The notes under the pieces: model-generated
What the model saw: the letters and a program-made list of their open reading frames with translations, nothing else
Database searches by the model: none
What the model was told of the DNA's origin: nothing
Part shown: positions 1 through 6,805 of the stretch, piece by piece
How the letters are laid out: each line of letters opens with the position of its first letter
Position numbering within the stretch: position 1 is the stretch's first letter
Origin: Actinophytocola sp045807065
GTDB taxonomy: Bacteria > Actinomycetota > Actinomycetes > Mycobacteriales > Pseudonocardiaceae
Assembly (NCBI RefSeq): GCF_045807065.1
Contig: NZ_JBJMIE010000542.1
Coordinates: 1 to 15,666 of the forward strand
Reading direction: 5' to 3'
DNA length: 15,666 bases
Made by a program: the position numbers and the translations under genes

Positions 1-794
1 AGCTCGGCGTGCTCGGCGTACCCGAAGGTGAACGCCGGACCGCCGGCCATCGCGACCACCGGGCGACCCGGGACTGGTTCGAGGTCCGGCGTCCACGGCA
101 CGTAGTCCGGTCCACCCCGTGCGAGCGCCACGACGGCGGCCAGGTCGACCCCCTGTGCGACGAGTTCGGCCATGGCGTCGACGGCTTTCCGCGCGGCGGC
201 GCCGTGTTCGACGGCCGGCACCAGCCCGAGGTGGCGGGAGGGGACCTCGACGGCGGCGTGCCGGCGCAGCACCCCGACCACGTCGAGCCCCACGTCGGCG
301 CAGGCGCCGCGGAGGACCGCCTCGTGCCGGTCGGAGCCGACCTGGTTGAGGATGACGCCCGCGAGGCGGGTGGTCGGCCGCCACGACCGGAACCCGTGGA
401 GCAGCGCGGCGAGGCTCGTGCTGTGCCCCCGCGTGTCGACGACGAGGAGCACCGGCGCGTCGAGCAGCTCGGCGACGTGCGCGGTGGACCCTTCCCCGGT
501 GCCGACCCGACCGTCGAACAACCCCATGACCCCCTCGACGACGGCGATGTCGGCGTGCGCCGCGCCGTGCGCGAACAGGGGCCGGACGAGGTGGTCGCCG
601 ACGAGCACGGGGTCGAGGTTGCGCCCGGGGCGCCCGGCGGCGAGCGTGTGGTACCCGGGATCGATGTAGTCGGGCCCGACCTTGAACGGCGCGACGGCGT
701 GCCCGACCCGCCGGAGCGCGGCCATGAGCCCGGTCGCGACCACGGTCTTGCCACTGCCGGACGAGGGCGCCGCGATGACGACCCGCGCTACCAC
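1..794 (-). CDS. cobB: Cobyrinate/hydrogenobyrinate a,c-diamide synthase, N-terminal part (cut by window edge)
   Basis: CobB amidates the a and c side chains of hydrogenobyrinate, using ATP and glutamine, in the cytoplasm just before cobalt insertion. About 264 codons are visible. The N-terminus reads VVIAAPSSGSGKTVVATGLM, a P-loop of the dethiobiotin-synthetase-like fold. It is followed by APFKVGPDYIDP (about residues 38-49) and VVEGVMGLFDGR (about 85-96), both hallmarks of the CobB/CbiA family. Near the edge the frame reads VVAMAGGPAFTFGYAE, the beginning of the linker to the glutamine amidotransferase domain; that domain and its catalytic cysteine lie outside the window. The GTG start at 794 overlaps the end of cobO by 7 bases and has an AAGGG ribosome-binding stretch just upstream, so translation is probably coupled. 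It is the third gene of the riboswitch-led operon. CobQ/CbiP is a related family, but the motifs and short N-terminus favour CobB. Confidence 0.93.
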   Translation of the reverse strand, partial: MVARVVIAAPSSGSGKTVVATGLMAALRRVGHAVAPFKVGPDYIDPGYHTLAAGRPGRNLDPVLVGDHLVRPLFAHGAAHADIAVVEGVMGLFDGRVGTGEGSTAHVAELLDAPVLLVVDTRGHSTSLAALLHGFRSWRPTTRLAGVILNQVGSDRHEAVLRGACADVGLDVVGVLRRHAAVEVPSRHLGLVPAVEHGAAARKAVDAMAELVAQGVDLAAVVALARGGPDYVPWTPDLEPVPGRPVVAMAGGPAFTFGYAEHAE

Positions 795-1402
795 TCGATG
801 CCCTTCTGGCCCTTGGTGCCGGTGTCCATCGGGTGTTTGACCTTGGTCATCTCGACCACCAGGTCGGCGGCGTCGAGCAGTTCCGGGGCGGCGCGGCGGC
901 CGGTGATCACCACGTGTTGGTGGCCAGGGCGGTTCCTGAGCGTGTCGACCACCTCGGCGACGTCCACCCAGCCCCACCCCATCGGGTAGGTGAACTCGTC
1001 CAGCACGTACAGCGTGTGCTGTTCGGCCGCCAGGCGTCGCGCTATCTCGCGCCAGCCCTCCTGGGCGGCGGCCGCGTGGTCGGCCTCCGTGCCCTGTTTG
1101 CGGGACCACGACCAGCCGGCACCCATCTTGTGCCACTCGACCGGGCCGCCCTGCCCGGTCCGCTCGTGCACCTCGTTCAGCGCCAGCAACGCGGTCTCCT
1201 CGCCGACCTTCCACTTCGCGGACTTCACGAACTGGAACACCGCGATCGGCCAGCCCTGGTTCCACGCCCGCAGTGCCAGGCCGAACGCCGCCGTCGACTT
1301 GCCCTTCATCTCTCCCGTGTGGACGATCAGCAGCGGGCGGTTGCGGCGCTGCCTCGTGGTGAGACCGTCGTCCGGCTCGACGTCCACGCGACCCCGCGGC
1401 AT
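788..1402 (-). CDS. cobO: Cob(I)yrinic acid a,c-diamide adenosyltransferase
   Basis: CobO (BtuR/CobA type) transfers the 5'-deoxyadenosyl group of ATP to the reduced cobalt of the corrin, making the adenosylated intermediate. The protein is 204 residues, normal for the family. The P-loop is HTGEMKGKSTAAFG (residues 28-41), followed by WNQGW and FQFVKSAKWKVGEE. Further conserved family stretches are YVLDEFTYPMGWGW (132-145) and HVVITGRRAAPELL (163-176). The ending, MDTGTKGQKGIEW, is also typical. The ATG at 1402 shares one base with the stop of the upstream chelatase gene (TGATG), with GGAG about 10 bases before it. A longer open frame upstream only reads antisense-like composition inside the chelatase gene and was discarded. 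It is the second gene of the riboswitch-led operon. Confidence 0.96.
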   Translation of the reverse strand: MPRGRVDVEPDDGLTTRQRRNRPLLIVHTGEMKGKSTAAFGLALRAWNQGWPIAVFQFVKSAKWKVGEETALLALNEVHERTGQGGPVEWHKMGAGWSWSRKQGTEADHAAAAQEGWREIARRLAAEQHTLYVLDEFTYPMGWGWVDVAEVVDTLRNRPGHQHVVITGRRAAPELLDAADLVVEMTKVKHPMDTGTKGQKGIEW

Positions 1403-3387
1403 CAGGCCGCGCTCCGCGCCGCGCGCACCACACCCGTCACGACGTCGCTGGACAGCTCGTCCAAGCGCACGCACGCGCCACCCAGCGCGCCGGCCAGCCT
1501 GGCCGGCAACCCCAGCCGCACCGGGCCGCGTTCGCAGTCGACCACCACGCTCGCGACCCCGTCCGCGGCCAGCAAACCCGCCACCCGCAACGAGTCCTCG
1601 ACCGGGTCGGTGCGAATCGGCACGGTGGCGCGGCCGTCCGTCACCACGACCAGGAGCGGGCGGCGGCGGGGATCGCGCAGCCGCTCGACCGTCAGCGTCC
1701 GGTGGGCGCGGAGGAGGCCGGTCGCCAGCGGCGTGCGGCCACCCGTGCCCAGCCGGCGCAGCCGGGCCACCGCCGCCTCCACCGACGACGTCGGCGGGAG
1801 CACCAGGTCCGCCTGCGTGCCGCGGAACGTGACCAGTCCCACCTTGTCGCGTCGCTGGTAGGCGTCGAGCAGCAGCGACACCACCGCACCCGTGACCGCG
1901 GACATCCGCTTCCGCGCGGCCATCGAGCCGGACGCGTCCACCGCGAACAGCACCAGGTTGCTCTCGCGGCCCTCGCGCACCGCGTGGCGGATGTCCGTGC
2001 GGCGCAACAGGACGCCCGCGCCCGTCCGGCCGCGCGCCAGCTGGTGGGGTGCCGCCGCGGTGAGCGTGCCGACCAGGTGGACGCCGTGGCCGCGGGACTG
2101 CGTCGCCCGCAGCGTCCGCCCGAAGCCGGCGCGGGCCCGCGACCGGCGGCCGGGCGCGCCCTCGCCGATTCCGTCGACGGCCAGCAACCGCGCCCGGAAG
2201 GCCGCGTCCGGCACGGCGGCCGGCTGCCGCGTGCCGTCGCCGCCCGCCGGTGGCGCGTCCTTCTCGCCAGCCGGGTCGTCCACTGTGGACTCGTCCGGCC
2301 GGCCGCCGCCCGGGCCGCCGGGGTCGTTCGGGTCGTCGGGGTCCGGGGGATCGGCGCTCTCCGCCGCGTCCCGCAACGCCTGCCGCAGCTGCTCCTCGTC
2401 GAGGCCCGGCTCGTCGAACGGGTCGCGCCTGCGCCGGTGCGGCAGCGCCAGCCGGGCCGCCACCTCGACGTCGGACTCCTCGACCGCGTCGCCGCCCCGC
2501 CACGCCGCGTGCGCCATCGCGGTACGCGCCACCACCAGGTCCGCCCGCATGCCGTCCACGCCGAACGACGCGCACAGGGCCGCGATCCGCCGCAGCTCCG
2601 CGTCGGGCAACGCCACCGCCGCCACCGCGGCCCGTGCGGCGACGATCCGCGCGGCCAGCTCCGCGTCGGCCACGGCCCAGGCCGAGGCGAACGCCGCCGG
2701 GTCCGCCTCGAACGCGAGCCGCCGGCGGATCACCTCCGCGCGGGTCGCCACGTCACGGGCGGCCGCCACCTCGACCGTGAGCCCGAACCGGTCGAGCAGC
2801 TGCGGCCGCAGCTCGCCCTCCTCCGGGTTCATCGTGCCCACCAGCAGGAACGACGCCGCGTGCGACACCGACACGCCCTCGCGCTCGACGTGCGCGCGGC
2901 CCATGGCGGCCGCGTCCAGGAGCAGGTCGACCAGGTGGTCGTGCAGCAGGTTGACCTCGTCGACGTACAGCACGCCGCGGTGCGCCGCGCTGAGCAGGCC
3001 GGGCTGGTAGGCGCGGACGCCCTCGGTCAGCGCGCGTTCCAGGTCGAGCGAGCCGACGAGCCGGTCCTCCGTCGCGCCGACGGGCAGCTCGACCAGCCGC
3101 GCGGCGCGGGTCGTGGCAGTGGAGTGGGACGGGGAGGCGGGTGGGGCGTGCGGGGCGTCCGGGCAGGCCGGGTCCGGCGCGGCGGGGTCGCAGCTGAAGC
3201 GGCAGCCCTCGACCACCGCGAGGTCCGGCAGCAACGCGGCGAGACCACGGACCACAGTGGACTTCGCGGTGCCCTTCTCGCCACGCACGAGCACGCCCCC
3301 GATGGCGGGGTGCACCGCGTTGAGCAGGAGGGCCAGGCGCAGGTCGTCGTGCCCGACAACGGCCGAGAACGGGTAGCCGGCGGTCAT
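1402..3387 (-). CDS. Cobaltochelatase subunit, fused ChlI/ChlD (AAA+ plus VWA) type
   Basis: This ATPase partner is expected to drive CobN in inserting cobalt into hydrogenobyrinate a,c-diamide, standing in for CobS and CobT. The protein has 661 residues in two parts. The AAA+ domain has Walker A GEKGTAKS (36-43), Walker B GVLYVDE (138-144), and the sensor region MNPEEGELRPQLLDRFG (186-202). The von Willebrand A domain begins near 477, with the MIDAS motif DASGS (484-488) and a later VVTDGRAT. A Pro/Asp/Gly-rich linker joins them (about 345-390). Three cysteines (62, 66, 75) follow Walker A, a pattern common in ChlI-like proteins. The ATG at 3387 is preceded by AAGGA at 3395-3399. It is often annotated as magnesium chelatase, but the cobalamin setting and the nearby cobN argue for cobalt. 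It is the first gene after the cobalamin riboswitch. An upstream extension of the frame would run through the riboswitch and was rejected. Confidence 0.92.
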   Translation of the reverse strand: MTAGYPFSAVVGHDDLRLALLLNAVHPAIGGVLVRGEKGTAKSTVVRGLAALLPDLAVVEGCRFSCDPAAPDPACPDAPHAPPASPSHSTATTRAARLVELPVGATEDRLVGSLDLERALTEGVRAYQPGLLSAAHRGVLYVDEVNLLHDHLVDLLLDAAAMGRAHVEREGVSVSHAASFLLVGTMNPEEGELRPQLLDRFGLTVEVAAARDVATRAEVIRRRLAFEADPAAFASAWAVADAELAARIVAARAAVAAVALPDAELRRIAALCASFGVDGMRADLVVARTAMAHAAWRGGDAVEESDVEVAARLALPHRRRRDPFDEPGLDEEQLRQALRDAAESADPPDPDDPNDPGGPGGGRPDESTVDDPAGEKDAPPAGGDGTRQPAAVPDAAFRARLLAVDGIGEGAPGRRSRARAGFGRTLRATQSRGHGVHLVGTLTAAAPHQLARGRTGAGVLLRRTDIRHAVREGRESNLVLFAVDASGSMAARKRMSAVTGAVVSLLLDAYQRRDKVGLVTFRGTQADLVLPPTSSVEAAVARLRRLGTGGRTPLATGLLRAHRTLTVERLRDPRRRPLLVVVTDGRATVPIRTDPVEDSLRVAGLLAADGVASVVVDCERGPVRLGLPARLAGALGGACVRLDELSSDVVTGVVRAARSAA

Positions 3388-3394
3388 CCGCTGT

Positions 3395-3399
3395 TCCTT
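3395..3399 (-). promoter_or_regulatory. Ribosome-binding site of the chelatase gene
   Basis: AAGGA lies 7 bases before the ATG at 3387. It fixes the start of the chelatase gene and rules out the longer frame that would read through the riboswitch. It lies about 30 bases beyond the 3' end of the aptamer. A small hairpin CGGG/CCCG sits just before it, so it could be the sequence whose access the riboswitch controls; that last point is inference. Confidence 0.6.
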
Positions 3400-3427
3400 C
3401 CCCGGGTCCGCGCCCGAGTCGGTGCAT

Positions 3428-3519
3428 AGCAGGGGCCAAGTGTCTGGCTTCCCGGATCGCTCCGGGTCACAGTGGCGGGACCGCACCAGATTCGCGCTGG
3501 TTTCCTCGGACACCCTGCT
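3428..3519 (-). ncRNA. Cobalamin riboswitch aptamer
   Basis: Read on the minus strand, the leader of the chelatase-cobO-cobB operon carries the conserved cobalamin riboswitch core. It contains GCGAATCTGGTGCGGTCCCG followed by CCACTGTGA, then a P5-like hairpin CCCGG-AGCGAT-CCGGG, then the B12-box-like GAAGCCAGACACTTGGCC. The ends close on themselves: AGCAGGG (3513-3519) can pair with CCCTGCT (3428-3434). Just inside, GTGTC (3509-3513) can pair with GACAC (3440-3444), and ACCAG/CTGGT forms an internal hairpin. Boundaries are taken from that closing stem. By family knowledge adenosylcobalamin binding lowers expression. With no strong terminator before the start codon, control of ribosome access is the likelier mode (inference). 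Confidence 0.93.
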
Positions 3520-3533
3520 GTAGGTCTCCTCGC

Positions 3534-3562
3534 ATCGTGTCAGACCCGCCGCCGGCTGTCGA
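3534..3562 (-). promoter_or_regulatory. Candidate promoter for the riboswitch-led operon
   Basis: On the minus strand a -35-like TCGACA (3557-3562) and a weak -10-like CACGAT (3534-3539) are spaced by 17 bases. Together they would place the transcript start near 3527, a few bases before the riboswitch closing stem. The -10 match is poor (3 of 6), so this is tentative. It sits just before the chosen cobL start, on the opposite strand. Confidence 0.3.
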
Positions 3563-3578
3563 TTACCGTGCACCTCTC

Positions 3579-4775
3579 GTGGCAACCATCACCGTGGTCG
3601 GAATCGGCGCGGACGGCTGGGACGGGCTCACGGACGCCGCGCGCCGGGCCGTCACCGACGCCGAGGTCGTGCTGGGCAGCGGCCGCCAGCTGGCGCTCCT
3701 GCCCGCTTCGGACGCAACGCACGTGCCGTGGCCCTCGCCGCTGCTGCCGGCCGTCGAGCCGCTGCTGGCCGAGCACGCCGGGCGGCGGCTGTGCGTGCTG
3801 GCGAGCGGCGACCCGATGCTGTTCGGGATCGGCGGCACCCTGGTGCGGCTGCTCGGGGCGGAGCGCCTGGAGATCGTGCCGCACCCCTCGTCGGTGTCGC
3901 TCGCGTGCGCGCGGCTGGGCTGGGCCGTCGAGGACGTCGAGGTCGTGAGCCTCGTCGGGCGGCCGGTCGAGTCGCTGCTCGTGCTGCCCAACCGGCGGGT
4001 GCTGGTGCTCGGCGCCGGTGCCGGCACGCCCGGCGAGGTGGCCGAGCTGCTGCGGTCGCGGGGGTTCGGGCCGACGCCGATGACCGTGCTGACCGACCTG
4101 GGCGGGCCGGGGGAGCGGCGGCACGACGGCGTCGCGGCCACGTGGTCCGCGCGGGTCGGCGCGTTGAACGTGATCGCGCTCGATCCCCGCGCGGCACCCG
4201 GCGTGACCTCGCTCGGCCGCACGCCCGGCCTGCCCGACGACGCCTACGACCACGACGGGCAGCTCACGAAGCGCGAGGTGCGGGCGGTGACGCTCGCCGC
4301 GCTCGCGCCGCTGCCCGGGCAGCTGCTGTGGGACGTCGGCGCCGGCTCGGGCAGCGTCGCGATCGAGTGGCTGCGGACGCACCCGAGCTGCCGGGCGGTC
4401 GCGGTCGAGTCGCGGGCCGACCGCGCCGGCCGGATCGAGCTGAACGCGGCCGCGCTCGGTGTGCCGGGGCTGCGGGTGGTGCACGGGCGGGCGCCGTCGG
4501 CGCTGGCCGGCCTGCCGCGGCCGGACGCGGTCTTCGTCGGCGGCGGGGTGTCCGGCGACGGCGTGCTCGCGGCGTGCTGGGACGCGCTGGGCGAGGGCGG
4601 GCGGCTGGTCGCGAACGCCGTGACGCTCGAGTCGGAGGCCGTGCTGACGCGGTGGCGGGCGAGCGTCGGCGGGGAGCTCCGGCGGATCGAGGTCAGCCGG
4701 GCGGCCCCGGTCGGCGGCTTCACCGGGTGGAAGCCGATGATGCCGGTGACCCAGTGGGAGGTAGTGCGAACATGA
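3579..4775 (+). CDS. cobL: Precorrin-6Y C5,15-methyltransferase (decarboxylating), CbiE-CbiT fusion
   Basis: CobL methylates C5 and C15 of precorrin-6B and decarboxylates the acetate side chain on C12, giving precorrin-8x. From GTG 3579 the protein has 398 residues. The N-terminal tetrapyrrole methylase half (CbiE) starts ATITVVGIGADGWDG and has VLASGDPMLFGIG (about 73-85). The C-terminal half (CbiT) is a class I methyltransferase, with LLWDVGAGSGSVAIEW (249-264) and the acidic AVAVESRADR. Its end overlaps cobM by 4 bases (ATGA). An in-frame GTG at 3537 would add 14 residues that do not look like the family. The 3579 start fits the family start and lies 9 bases after a TACCGT -10-like hexamer (3564-3569), suggesting a leaderless or near-leaderless message. 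It is divergent from the riboswitch operon. Confidence 0.94.
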   Translation: MATITVVGIGADGWDGLTDAARRAVTDAEVVLGSGRQLALLPASDATHVPWPSPLLPAVEPLLAEHAGRRLCVLASGDPMLFGIGGTLVRLLGAERLEIVPHPSSVSLACARLGWAVEDVEVVSLVGRPVESLLVLPNRRVLVLGAGAGTPGEVAELLRSRGFGPTPMTVLTDLGGPGERRHDGVAATWSARVGALNVIALDPRAAPGVTSLGRTPGLPDDAYDHDGQLTKREVRAVTLAALAPLPGQLLWDVGAGSGSVAIEWLRTHPSCRAVAVESRADRAGRIELNAAALGVPGLRVVHGRAPSALAGLPRPDAVFVGGGVSGDGVLAACWDALGEGGRLVANAVTLESEAVLTRWRASVGGELRRIEVSRAAPVGGFTGWKPMMPVTQWEVVRT

Positions 4776-5530
4776 CGGTGTACTTCGTCGGGGCCGGTCC
4801 GGGTGCGGCCGATCTGATCACCGTGCGGGCGCTGCGGCTGCTCGAGGCGGCGCCGGTGTGCCTGTACGCGGGGAGCCTGGTGCCGGCCGAGCTGCTGGCG
4901 TCCTGCCCGCCGGACGCGCGGCGCGTGGACACCGCCGACCTGACGCTCGACGAGATCGTCGCGCTCCTGGTGGACGCGCACTCGCGGGGGCTGGAGGTCG
5001 TGCGGCTGCACTCCGGTGACCCGTCGGTGTTCAGCGCGGTCGCCGAGCAGGCGCGGCGGCTGGACGCGGCGGGCGTGCCTTGGGAGATCGTGCCAGGGGT
5101 GCCGGCGTTCGCGGCGGCCGCCGCGGCGTTGCGGCGGGAGCTGACGGTGCCCGGGGTGGGGCAGACGGTGGTGCTGACCAGGGTGTCCGCCCGCGCGACG
5201 CCCATGCCGCCGGGTGAGGACCTGGCTTCGCTGTCGCGTTCCCGGGCGACGATGGTGCTGCACCTGGCCGTGCAGCGGATCGACCAGGTGGTGGCGGAGC
5301 TGCTGCCTTCCTACGGGCCGGATTGCCCCGTGGCGGTGGTGGCGTACGCGTCGCGGCCGGACGAGGTGGTGCTGCGGGGCACGCTGTCGACGATCGCGGC
5401 GCAGGTGCACGAGGCCGGGGTGCGGCGGACCGCGGTGATCGTCGTGGGGTCGGTGCTCACGGCGTCGGAGTTCCCGGACAGCCACCTGTACTCCGCGGCC
5501 CGCGACCGGCAGGGCGCCCGGTCAGGGTGA
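4772..5530 (+). CDS. cobM: Precorrin-4 C11-methyltransferase
   Basis: CobM uses S-adenosylmethionine to methylate C11 of precorrin-4, giving precorrin-5. The 252-residue length is normal. The start MTVYFVGAGPGAADLITVRA carries the glycine-rich loop shared by tetrapyrrole methylases. VRLHSGDPSVFSAV (77-90) is the second conserved SAM-pocket motif, and VPWEIVPGVPAFAAAAAAL follows. The family stretch MVLHLAVQRID occurs about two thirds along. The ATG lies inside the end of cobL (ATGA overlap) and is preceded by GGGAGGT, a clear ribosome-binding site. The stop overlaps the cobK start by 3 bases (GTGA). It is the middle gene of the cobL-cobM-cobK operon. The family also contains CbiF, the anaerobic counterpart; the oxygen-dependent genes around it favour the name CobM. 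Confidence 0.95.
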   Translation: MTVYFVGAGPGAADLITVRALRLLEAAPVCLYAGSLVPAELLASCPPDARRVDTADLTLDEIVALLVDAHSRGLEVVRLHSGDPSVFSAVAEQARRLDAAGVPWEIVPGVPAFAAAAAALRRELTVPGVGQTVVLTRVSARATPMPPGEDLASLSRSRATMVLHLAVQRIDQVVAELLPSYGPDCPVAVVAYASRPDEVVLRGTLSTIAAQVHEAGVRRTAVIVVGSVLTASEFPDSHLYSAARDRQGARSG

Positions 5531-6279
5531 GTCCCACCGGATCCGCGTGCGTGGTGATCCTGGGTGGCACCGGGGAGGCGCGGGAGCTGGCCGCCCGCCT
5601 CGTGGGGCGGGGTGGGGTGCGGGTCGTGTCGACGTTGGCCGGCCGGGTGCGGGAGCCTCGGCTGCCCGCCGGTGAGGTGCGGGTCGGCGGGTTCGGCGGC
5701 CCGGAGCGGCTGGCCGAGTGGTTGCGGGCCGAGGGCGCCGACGCCGTGATCGACGCCACCCACCCCTTCGCCGCGCGGATCAGCGCGTCCGCCGCTCGGG
5801 CCGCCCGGCTCGCCGGGGTGCCGCTTCTCCTCCTGCGCCGACCGGGCTGGGTGGCCGGTGACGGGGACGACTGGCGGTGGGTCTCCACGCTCGAGGAGGC
5901 CGCGGAGTCGTTGCCGCGCCTCGGGGAGCGGGTGTTCCTCACCACCGGGCGGCAGGGGCTCGCCGCCTTCGCGTCCTCGCCGCTGTGGTACCTCGTGCGG
6001 TGTGTCGAGGCGCCCGACCCGCCCGTGCCCGAGCGGATGCGGCTCCTGCTCTCGCGTGGGCCCTACTCCCTCGACGGCGAGCTGGCGCTCATGCGGGAGC
6101 ACCGCGTGGACGTCCTCGTCACCAAGGACAGCGGTGGCGGCCGGACCGAGGCCAAGCTGTCCGCCGCGCGGCGGCTCGGGCTGCCCGTCGTGGTCGTGCG
6201 GCGGCCGGCCGTGCCGGACGTGCGATGCGTCGCGACCGTCGAGGAGGCGGTCAGCTGGTTGGGTAGTGCCGTGGGGTGA
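5527..6279 (+). CDS. cobK: Precorrin-6A reductase
   Basis: CobK reduces precorrin-6A to precorrin-6B with NADPH. The protein is 250 residues. A nucleotide-binding loop VVILGGTGEAREL lies at 9-21. DAVIDATHPFAARIS is the family signature in the N-terminal half, and VFLTTGRQGLAAF and VTKDSGGGRTEAKL mark the C-terminal half. The GTG start at 5527 overlaps the cobM stop (GTGA), so translation is probably coupled to cobM. Another GTG at 5551 is possible but would trim the residues just before the loop. The gene ends at 6279 and its last 29 bases are shared, in the opposite direction, with the end of cobJ. There is no room for a terminator between the two convergent operons. Confidence 0.94.
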   Translation: MSPTGSACVVILGGTGEARELAARLVGRGGVRVVSTLAGRVREPRLPAGEVRVGGFGGPERLAEWLRAEGADAVIDATHPFAARISASAARAARLAGVPLLLLRRPGWVAGDGDDWRWVSTLEEAAESLPRLGERVFLTTGRQGLAAFASSPLWYLVRCVEAPDPPVPERMRLLLSRGPYSLDGELALMREHRVDVLVTKDSGGGRTEAKLSAARRLGLPVVVVRRPAVPDVRCVATVEEAVSWLGSAVG

Positions 6280-6805
6280 ACACCTGTCCGCCGGGGGTCA
6301 GCCGGGTCTGTGACGAGCCGACGATCAGCAGGCACCGCATGTCCACCGTGGACGTGTCCAGCTCACCGAGCGGCACCACCGACACCGACTCCGCCGGGCC
6401 GCCGACGTCGCGGCCCACGATCACCGGGGTGTCCGGGGCGCGGTGGGTGAGCAGCAGCTCCTTCGCCGCGTCGAGCTGGCCGCGGCGGGTCTTCGACGCG
6501 GGGTTGTAGATGGCGATCACGAAGTCGGCGGCCGCCGCCGCGGACAGGCGCGCGGCGATCACGTCCCACGGCTTCAACCGGTCCGACAGCGACATCGTGC
6601 AGAAGTCGTGGCCCAGCGGGGCACCGGCCCTGCTCGCCACCGCCTGCGCCGCGGTCAGGCCCGGCACCACGCGCACCGGCACGTCCGGCCACTCCTGCGC
6701 CACCTCCAGCACCGCGCTGGCCATGGCGAACACGCCCGGATCACCGGAGGAGACCACCGCCACCCGGCGGCCGTCGCGGGCCAGCGCGAGCGCGAACGCG
6801 GCGCG
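6251..6805 (-). pseudogene. cobJ: C-terminal two thirds of precorrin-3B C17-methyltransferase, cut off by an in-frame stop
   Basis: CobJ methylates C17 of precorrin-3B and drives ring contraction. This stretch continues the cobIJ frame directly after a TAA at 6806-6808. It is 184 codons without any further break, reading AAFALALARDGRR, then VAVVSSGDPGVFAMASAVLE, DFVIAIYNPASKTRRGQL and MRCLLIVGSSQTR, all recognisable CobJ. With the part before the stop, the CobJ domain would be full length, and the fused protein would be 496 residues, normal for actinobacterial CobIJ. A GTG at 6763 could restart translation and give 170 residues. Such a product would lack the N-terminal glycine-rich SAM loop. 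The sequence shows no other decay. Readings are: recent nonsense mutation, sequencing error (one base change from GAA), or rescue by readthrough or restart. The gene end overlaps cobK by 29 bases. Confidence 0.75.

Noticed and set aside
3537..3578. Earlier GTG start for cobL
   Set aside because: The extra 14 residues do not resemble the family and no ribosome-binding site precedes it; it remains possible and only the 5' end would change.
3388..3585. N-terminal extension of the chelatase gene
   Set aside because: It would translate the riboswitch; the ATG at 3387 has a proper ribosome-binding site and the family start.
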